Positions 58,011 to 64,000 of a DNA stretch of 64,000 nucleotides are shown here, piece by piece (position 1 is the first letter of the stretch; each line of letters opens with the position of its first letter). The position numbers were made by a program, and so were the translations under genes. The stretch is taken from NCBI RefSeq assembly GCF_019915265.1, contig NZ_CP082780.1, positions 2,542,001-2,606,000 on the forward strand. Direction: 5' to 3'. Source of the DNA: Bacillus aquiflavi. Its GTDB lineage: Bacteria > Bacillota > Bacilli > Bacillales > Cytobacillaceae. The notes below the pieces were generated by a model. That model saw only the letters and a list, made by a program, of their open reading frames with translations, was not told the DNA's origin and did no database searches.

Positions 58011-58013
58011 TCT

Positions 58014-59155
58014 CTATTCCTCCATAAACCTTAATTCTACTTCATATTCTTTTGCTATTTGTTTGTATCTTTCGATATCAGTTATATTTTTATTTATCGC
58101 TGGTATTTCCAATATTAGTTTTCTTTCTAATAGCTTACCATTTAACTCTGGATAGCGATTTGAATGTATTTTCGTGCCGGCAGAATATTTCTGATTCATT
58201 TCTTTTAGGTATGCCCTATAAGTTTTTTCATCAATCATATCTAAATCCGTTGCTTTCCTTGAAATTATTTCTTTAGCAATAGGATGATCATATGAATCTA
58301 ATCTTTTCCCATTTTCTAAATGAATCTCATGATAATTATATATACGTCTCTTTCTAACAGTCTTATTAAACTTGTTTCCCCTTGCCATAGGAGAATCGTT
58401 TAACCAATAATCTCTTGCTTCTTTCCATTCTAGCTATCACTCGGAATTTTTCCTTCTTTTGCTTTACGGGAAAGATATTTTACATAATTAGATTCTAAAT
58501 TTGAATCTATAAATCTCCCATTTGGAAGCTAGAAGATCTTTACCCGTTCCCTTACCAATTACATCCACATCCTCCGACACTTTCCCACCACGATTTTCTC
58601 CAAACGCTTCCTTACTCGCCTGATGGATTCGATTGTACAAGTTATCCATGACGTTGTATGGAATATTGTCAACTTTGCCTGTTGCAAAAGCGGGAGTTAA
58701 TCCTTTATTAATCGGTATCGGTGGCGGGATCTTATTTACAACATTTCCGATCTTTTCAACATTACCGAGTTTTGCTGCATTTCCAAGCTGACCTGCTCTA
58801 CTTAATCCTTTATCTCCGATTACGCCAATTCCGATTGTTGTTAAACCATAGAAGAAGAATTCAGCACGGCTATGGGCATCACCGTTGATGACATCTCGAT
58901 TCCAGGCGTTTTTCATCCCTTCCCACATATATTTTGGGAAATTGATTGCTTTATCCTTCATTTCCCCTAGCTTTTTCTTTGGGTCATGGATGAGTTGATA
59001 AGCGAAGATGGCTTTTTCAATATAATTGATATGACCCGGTTGTAAATTTTCCTCGGCAAATTTGTATAAAGAAACGAGACCGTCTATCGTGTCACTAAGC
59101 GCTTTTCCCGCTCCATCGATGACACCTTCAAATGCACGATCAACTAGCGAGATGA
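58014..59155 (-). pseudogene. Orphan LXG-toxin C-terminal cassette
   Basis: It begins within a sequence homologous to the middle of the main toxin (59155-58571 compared with 61361-60781) and has no start of its own. The 128-residue overlap, from MKDKAINFPKYMWEG to AFGENRGGKVS, differs from the main copy at only five positions. After that point the sequence is unrelated: LPNGRFIDSN, SNYVKYLSRKAKEGKIP, EWKEARDYWLNDSPMARGNKF, NGKRLDSYD and ISRKATDLDMIDEKTYRAYL, a toxin tip I recall from other Bacillus/Paenibacillus toxins but cannot name. Frameshifts lie near 58527 and 58440. The intact end is 58388-58014. Confidence 0.72.
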
Positions 59156-59589
59156 AAATCTATATATGGTTTTGTTATTTCCTCGATTACATTCTCTAAA
59201 ACCTCTAATACATTAAGATCTGAAACAATCTCGAAAATCTACCCGCCTCTAATAATAAAAGCAATCTATAGCCCACTACATTCCTAAAAGTAACTATCTA
59301 CTGTTTTATTCTGCATGTATTTTAACAAGTACCCGAGAAAACTGGATACACCTAAGCTTTTTGGTCTTCACAAAACCTTTGGTTGATTCTTATTCTTCAA
59401 CAGAACATTAAACGCATGGTACGTTTTATTATTAAACGTCTATGAAATCTATTAACAGCCCATGCGTAATTGGGGAATTTTATATTTTTTTAAAAAATGT
59501 TTTAAACTCCAATTTAACATGCATTTTAGAATATTCTATATAAATATTGTATTTAGATTCTCCTTTAAAAGTTGATTATCTCTTTTAAA
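59156..59589. other. Spacer between orphan cassette and IS remnant
   Basis: AT-rich with an inverted pair (CATGGTACG... and CCCATGCGTAATTGG) around 59415-59475; no coding frame. Confidence 0.35.
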
Positions 59590-59930
59590 ATCTACGAGTG
59601 CTAGGACTGTTCTGGATGCCCATTCCGTACATCATGTACAAAAGCAAAAGATGGTAAAAACCGCAAATTAATAGTGAATAAAAAATGGGAACAGCAAAAA
59701 TAATATGTAAGAGTGAAGCTTTCAGAAGAGAAAACGAGTGCCAGCTATCGGAAATGCAAAATCGACGTGGATCCGGTTTTTGGGATTATTGAAGACCAAT
59801 TTGCGTTTCGCTCGATTTTCTATACGAGGAAAATCGAAGGTAGAAAACAAAATGGGTCTCGCATGAATGGCAGTGAATTTAAGAAAATTCACTGCCAACA
59901 AGAATATATACGTAAAAATAGAGAAAGGTG
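59590..59930 (+). pseudogene. IS1182-type transposase C-terminal remnant
   Basis: Plus strand, one frame with stops: C-stop-DCSGCPFRTSCTKAKDGKNR, then VNKKWEQQK-stop-YVRVKLSEEKTSASYRKCK and IDVDPVFGIIEDQFAF. The cysteine cluster followed by KAKDGKNR and the later IDVDPVFG are the C-terminal marks of IS1182 (DUF772-type) transposases. Two in-frame stops and no 5' part show a dead fragment between the two toxin cassettes. Confidence 0.75.
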
Positions 59931-60080
59931 AATTTGAGTACGCTTAAATTCACCTTTCCCACTATTTGAAGCTAGTTTTGTCCCAGCCCCTTTAACATTT
60001 TTATTATGTGAATGAGTAACTAGATTTATTTCTTTAAGAAGATATAAGCATTTGTCAAAATATTATTTTTTAGTGATTTG

Positions 60081-60332
60081 CTATCTTTCTATTGTCGTTT
60101 TTTCTGGAAAAAATCCACCTTCTTTAAAGATTATTTGACCAATTCTTTGAGCAACCCATTTCTCATAAGCTTCATTCGGGATAATTCCATCATTTACTTG
60201 CTCATGAATAGTGATTTTTTTTGTATTTTTATCATACTCAAGTATACCCAAAGTTGACTCATTAGGTCCAAAATAGTAAGTCACTTTATTGTCATCTTCC
60301 AAAATTTTTTTCATCATTACATATATAGCCAT
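60081..60332 (-). CDS. Putative immunity protein of the main LXG toxin
   Basis: An 83-residue cytoplasmic protein beginning MAIYVMMKKILEDDNK. ATG at 60332 shares its A with the toxin stop (TAATG), so it is translationally coupled, the standard arrangement of toxin and immunity genes. The in-frame start at 60359 lies inside the toxin gene. Text such as YYFGPNESTLGILEYDKNTKKI is found next to this toxin type in other Firmicutes, from memory. Confidence 0.65.
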   Translation of the reverse strand: MAIYVMMKKILEDDNKVTYYFGPNESTLGILEYDKNTKKITIHEQVNDGIIPNEAYEKWVAQRIGQIIFKEGGFFPEKTTIER

Positions 60333-62149
60333 TATTCTTCTCCTTTCGGTGGAAACCATACTCGACCAGATTCAATAGTTTTATCGTGAGCTGTTCTATA
60401 ATTAGTTTTAAATATTCCTTCAAAACGAGACTCAAAAAATTCATGATTTAATAAATCTATATCATTACTTTTTATATTCTTCCCCTCAATTAATCTCTCC
60501 CATGCGTCAGCCATATCAGGATCAGCATCAAATCTACCTACTCCATTATCTTTTTTATGACTTTTATAAAAAAGATGGTCTTTAATTCTAGCAATCTTCC
60601 ACTTAGGTAAACCGATATTAGCAGCAATTTTCTCTATATCATTATTGTTAGCCCTAATTTTCCCATATCGTTCCTCAGCTTTTTCAAACCTCAAAAATTC
60701 TTCATAAGGATCAATTTGTCTAGCACCAGTTTCAAGTTTATTAATGAGACCACTGGCTCCTTTACCAGTCCCCCCAACACTCACCGACGCTTTCCCACCA
60801 CGACTGTCTCCAAACGCTTCCTTACTCGCCTGATGGATTCGATTGTACAAGTTATCCATGACGTTGTATGGAATATTGTCAACTTTGCCTGTTGCAAAAG
60901 CGGGAGTTAATCCTTTATTAATCGGTATCGGTGGGGGGATCTTATTTACAACATTTCCGATCTTTTCAACATTACCGAGTTTTGCCGCATTTCCAAGCTG
61001 ACCTGCTCTACTTAATCCTTTATCTCCGATTACGCCAATCCCAATTGTTGTTAAACCATAGGAGAAGAATTCAGCGCGGCTGTGGGCATCACCGTTGATG
61101 ACGTCTTGATTCCAGGCGTTTTTCATCCCTTCCCACATATATTTTGGGAAATTGATTGCTTTATCCTTCATTTCCCCTAGCTTTTTCTTTGGGTCATGGA
61201 TGAGTTGATAGGAAAAGATGGCTTTTTCAATATAATTGATATGACCAGGTTGTAAATTTTTCTCGGCAAACTTGTATAGAGATACGAGACCGTCTATCGT
61301 GTCACCAAGAGCTTTTCCCGCTCCATCGATGACACCTTCAAATGCACGATCAACGGGTGAAGTAATGGCACCATCCCTTATTTCTTCGGGTATTGCTGGA
61401 ACAACTTCATAATGATTTTTGCCAGATCTATCGGCTTCCATTACAATCAAGCCGTCTGCATATACGTGATATTTGATACTGTTGTCATTTCCATATGCAT
61501 CTCTTTTGACCGTATTGATTGGCTCAAGTCCGACCTTTTGCACTAAGCTACCTAAAAGCTTGCGATAAGCCTCGCTTGTCATCATTTTTGATACACTGTA
61601 ATGAGAAATTGGTAATTGACCACTTTGAGTCATCGCTTCTATTTCTTTCATAAAGCTGGCCATCATTAGTAAATCATCTAAGATCCGATCAAGTAAACGA
61701 CTTGCTTGCTCATCAAAGGAATGGAGGTTTTCGATCGTCAGTTGATTATGTTGTCGTGCTTGATTGATATGGGAGATTGTTTCATCAGCTTGGATAGGTG
61801 GCAAGCTGACGATATCTTGTACATTATGTATTGCATTGTTGATTTCACTCGTTATTGATGTAACTCGTCTCTCAAGACGATCTAATCCATTTGCGACATC
61901 ATTTTCTAAAAAACTTTCGTGAATAAAGCCATCTTCTGCTGGCTCAAACGCTTGAAGCAAATATTTAATTTCTGCTAAAATTGTATCATAATCAGTAATG
62001 AATGCTTGAAGATATAAGAGGAGAGGCTTATGTACGTATTAAAAAAAGCACGTAATCGCTTCGCCGCCTTTTCCTTTAAGTGAATCTTCTAGTTGGATAA
62101 TTCCTTCAACAGCACGTTCAATTTCACCCACTTTTGATAGAAAATTTAT
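60332..62149 (-). pseudogene. LXG-domain polymorphic toxin, damaged N-terminus
   Basis: The open part (61960-60332) encodes 542 residues. Upstream the same frame continues with LXG-domain text (VGEIERAVEGIIQLEDSLKGKGGEA and HKPLLLYLQAFITDYD, in parts), but a TAA at 62039-62041 interrupts it, and a TAG at 62150-62152 ends the frame before the first about 25 residues. The LXG domain guides such toxins to a type VII secretion system. The middle is a helical pre-toxin region. The tip (about residues 400-542) has IAANIGLPKWKIARIKDHLF and DLLNHEFFESRFEG with a later AHDKT; activity is unknown to me. Probably not made or secreted now. Confidence 0.72.
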
Positions 62150-62625
62150 CTATAGAATTATTTTTTATATATGTATATTAATAGTAAGTGTAAATTTTAT
62201 TACTTTCAAGGGATTTTTAACCTTTTTTGTATGAAAGAAGTGGAGTTATAACCAATTTTTCGAAGGCATAAAATATTATAGATGATATTTCATATGGAGG
62301 CATTTTAATATTTATTTGACGTTCATTATCTATTATTTATTTAATCTATCACATTGTATATTAATTTCATATGAGGATTCCCCCCATAAGAGATCTCATT
62401 GTTTTTTGAGAGCATTTAGAGATAATGAAAGTTATCTGAAGGACAAGAGTAAAAGCTTAAGTGTTAAGATGATAAAAGTTTTGCAACAATTAAGTATCAG
62501 ATCCTTTAAAATACACCTTAATCACACCACTGTTTTATAGCCCATTCATCTGAACTCCTACCCTGAATTTATCTGAACGTTTACGAGCATGATTCAAAAT
62601 TGTGATTTTATATTCCTGATCAATA
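62150..62625. other. Spacer between toxin locus and rplT
   Basis: No coding frame or known RNA. The toxin's missing 5' end and promoter should be here but are not recognisable. Confidence 0.45.
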
Positions 62626-62657
62626 AGAAAAGCCATCCTTACCTTAAAAGAATGGCT
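62626..62657 (-). terminator. Terminator after rplT
   Basis: AGCCAT...ATGGCT stem (62631-62657) followed by TTTTC on the minus strand. Confidence 0.75.
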
Positions 62658-62668
62658 AAATATTTTCA

Positions 62669-63028
62669 TTACTTATTTAATTGACTTTTTGCAGCGTTTG
62701 CTAAATTAGCAAATGCTTTCTCATCACTTACTGCAAGATCGGCAAGCATTTTACGGTTTACTTCAATCCCAGCAAGCTTTAAACCATGCATTAAACGGCT
62801 GTAAGAAAGACCATTCATACGTGCTGCTGCATTGATACGAGTAATCCATAGCTTACGGAAATCGCGTTTTTTCTGACGACGGTCACGATAAGCATACATA
62901 TAAGATTTCATTACTTGTTGATTTGCGACTTTATATAATGCATGCTTTGATCCGTAATAACCTTTTGCTAATTTAAGAACTTTTTTACGACGTCTGCGAG
63001 TAACTGTACCGCCTTTTACACGTGGCAT
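62669..63028 (-). CDS. rplT: Ribosomal protein bL20
   Basis: A 119-residue L20 needed for early 50S assembly, rich in Arg/Lys ([33 protein letters not shown]). It also represses its own operon by binding the leader in bacilli. Last gene of infC-rpmI-rplT. Confidence 0.98.
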   Translation of the reverse strand: MPRVKGGTVTRRRRKKVLKLAKGYYGSKHALYKVANQQVMKSYMYAYRDRRQKKRDFRKLWITRINAAARMNGLSYSRLMHGLKLAGIEVNRKMLADLAVSDEKAFANLANAAKSQLNK

Positions 63029-63066
63029 GTTAATTCCCTCCTATTTAAAAATCAAATCGTTCAAGA

Positions 63067-63267
63067 TTATTTAATGTTGTCCAATAAATGACGAATACGT
63101 TTGAAATCGCCTTTTGATACGAGTGTTCCTTTACGAAGCTTACGTTTTTGCTTTTGAGTTTTATTTGCGAACATATGGCTTGTATAAGCATGAGCACGCT
63201 TTAATTTACCAGTTCCAGTTTTTTTGAAACGCTTTGCAGCGCCACGGTGAGTTTTCATTTTTGGCAT
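63067..63267 (-). CDS. rpmI: Ribosomal protein bL35
   Basis: A 66-residue L35 with the family start [18 protein letters not shown]. Lies between infC and rplT as in all bacilli. Confidence 0.98.
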   Translation of the reverse strand: MPKMKTHRGAAKRFKKTGTGKLKRAHAYTSHMFANKTQKQKRKLRKGTLVSKGDFKRIRHLLDNIK

Positions 63268-63284
63268 TTTCGTATTCCTCCTTA

Positions 63285-63800
63285 TTACTTTTCGTTTTTA
63301 GGTGCTAAAACTAAAAACATGCTGCGACCATCCATTTTAGGAGAAGATTCTATCATCGCCACATCAGCACATTCCCCTGCAAAACGGTCTAATACACGTT
63401 GACCAATTTCTTTATGAGTAATTGCACGACCTTTAAAACGAATAGATGCTTTTACTTTATCGCCTTTTTCTATAAATTTACGAGCATTGCGAAGCTTCGT
63501 TTTAAAATCATGCTCTTCGATTGTTGGACTGAGGCGAACTTCCTTTATGTTAATAACCTTTTGTTTCTTACGTGCTTCTTTGTCCTTCTTTTGTTGCTCA
63601 AATTTAAATTTTCCGTAATCCATAATCCGAGCTACAGGCGGTTTTGCGTTTGGAGCAACAAGCACTACATCAAGATTAGCTCGTGCAGCAATTTCCAGAG
63701 CTTCATGTTTGGATTTAATTCCAAGCTGCCCGCCATTTTGATCAATGAGACGAACTTCCCTTGCACGAATACCATCGTTTACCATCATGTCCTTGCTAAT
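63285..63800 (-). CDS. infC: Translation initiation factor IF-3
   Basis: A 171-residue IF-3: N-terminal domain with [13 protein letters not shown], linker, and C-terminal domain with [19 protein letters not shown] and [13 protein letters not shown]. The start is ATT at 63798-63800, seven bases after GGAGGTG; the rare AUU start is known for infC and lets IF-3 control its own translation. A longer open frame to 63911 reads through the leader and is not real. Confidence 0.95.
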   Translation of the reverse strand: MSKDMMVNDGIRAREVRLIDQNGGQLGIKSKHEALEIAARANLDVVLVAPNAKPPVARIMDYGKFKFEQQKKDKEARKKQKVINIKEVRLSPTIEEHDFKTKLRNARKFIEKGDKVKASIRFKGRAITHKEIGQRVLDRFAGECADVAMIESSPKMDGRSMFLVLAPKNEK

Positions 63801-63814
63801 AGTTAGACACCTCC

Positions 63815-64000
63815 AAGTTTTATATAACGAATACATGTTTGGGTTAAGAATCACCGTATTATAGTTGGACAGCCGCATCAATAAAAAAAGTGCAGATGTC
63901 AAAACACCCACACTTTGCGAACAGAAATTAATAATAGTTTGCTCACGTAGAACCTGCCAACTGCAATCTTTGCGTTAATCAGGTGAGAAGCGGGTGCTTC
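63815..64000 (-). ncRNA. L20-type autoregulatory leader of infC-rpmI-rplT
   Basis: The 200 bases before infC hold an intrinsic terminator: AGTGTGGGTG pairs fully with CATCTGCACT (with G-T pairs) and seven T follow on the minus strand (63883-63914). In B. subtilis L20 binds the leader of this operon to favour such a terminator. The leader continues to the window edge and may be incomplete. Confidence 0.75.

Noticed and set aside
59713-59931. Plus-strand 72-codon frame as a gene
   Set aside because: It is the end of a dead IS1182-type transposase whose upstream part has in-frame stops.
63801-63911. Long N-terminal extension of infC
   Set aside because: It reads through the leader terminator; IF-3 homology starts at the AUU codon with its own ribosome-binding site.
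1-64000. CRISPR arrays, tRNA or rRNA genes, prophage
   Set aside because: No regularly spaced repeats, no cloverleaf or rRNA text and no phage gene block were seen on reading both strands.

Overview
The window is a low-GC chromosomal segment of a spore-forming Bacillaceae (Bacillus sensu lato). The evidence is gerE and sspI, a lysine riboswitch before lysC, a T-box before pheST, an L20-type leader before infC-rpmI-rplT, and a gene order matching the B. subtilis block infC-rpmI-rplT / ysdB-ysdC / sspI-ysgA-pheST / rnhC-zapA-cvpA-polX-mutS2-yshE / lcfA-fadR-fadB-etfBA-trxA-uvrC / lysC-yslB / sdhCAB-ysmA-gerE. I cannot name the species.

Positions 1-19100 form a catabolic island for phenylacetate. 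paaK makes phenylacetyl-CoA; paaABCD encodes ring epoxidation; an EthD-like protein, two enoyl-CoA hydratase genes (one broken) and an aldehyde dehydrogenase follow; paaH and paaJ complete beta-oxidation. PaaX is the likely regulator. A complete LIV-type ABC transporter (livHMGF plus a lipoprotein binding protein) followed by a paaI-type thioesterase lies downstream. The same operator-like motif (ATATGACG-N8-ACG) sits before livH, paaA and paaK, so transporter and pathway probably share one regulator. paaE (reductase) and a fused paaZ are absent from the window.

Positions 19200-24600 are a breakpoint: a DnaQ/BRCT exonuclease, an IS4-family element with exact ends and a 9-bp target duplication, a second decayed IS4-like element that abuts a truncated ABC permease, then about 750 bp without a convincing gene. 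The conserved block stops at gerE, exactly where this begins.

Positions 24640-56900 are the conserved housekeeping block. It carries FadR boxes at fadR, probably lcfA, and also ysmA. A 1.5-kb junk stretch between lcfA and yshE holds a truncated group II intron sitting immediately after a transcription terminator.

Positions 57000-62600 hold an LXG-type polymorphic toxin locus: a toxin gene with a damaged secretion domain and its immunity gene, followed by a second near-identical pre-toxin segment joined to a different toxin tip and a different immunity gene (an orphan toxin-immunity cassette), with an IS1182-type remnant between them. The right edge is infC-rpmI-rplT.

A notable general feature is the number of lesions: paaI, a nitronate monooxygenase, paaF, both IS transposases, a small membrane protein, yshE, a transglutaminase-like gene and both toxin genes all carry frameshifts, stops or truncations. 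Several lie outside homopolymers, so they are probably real decay rather than only sequencing error.
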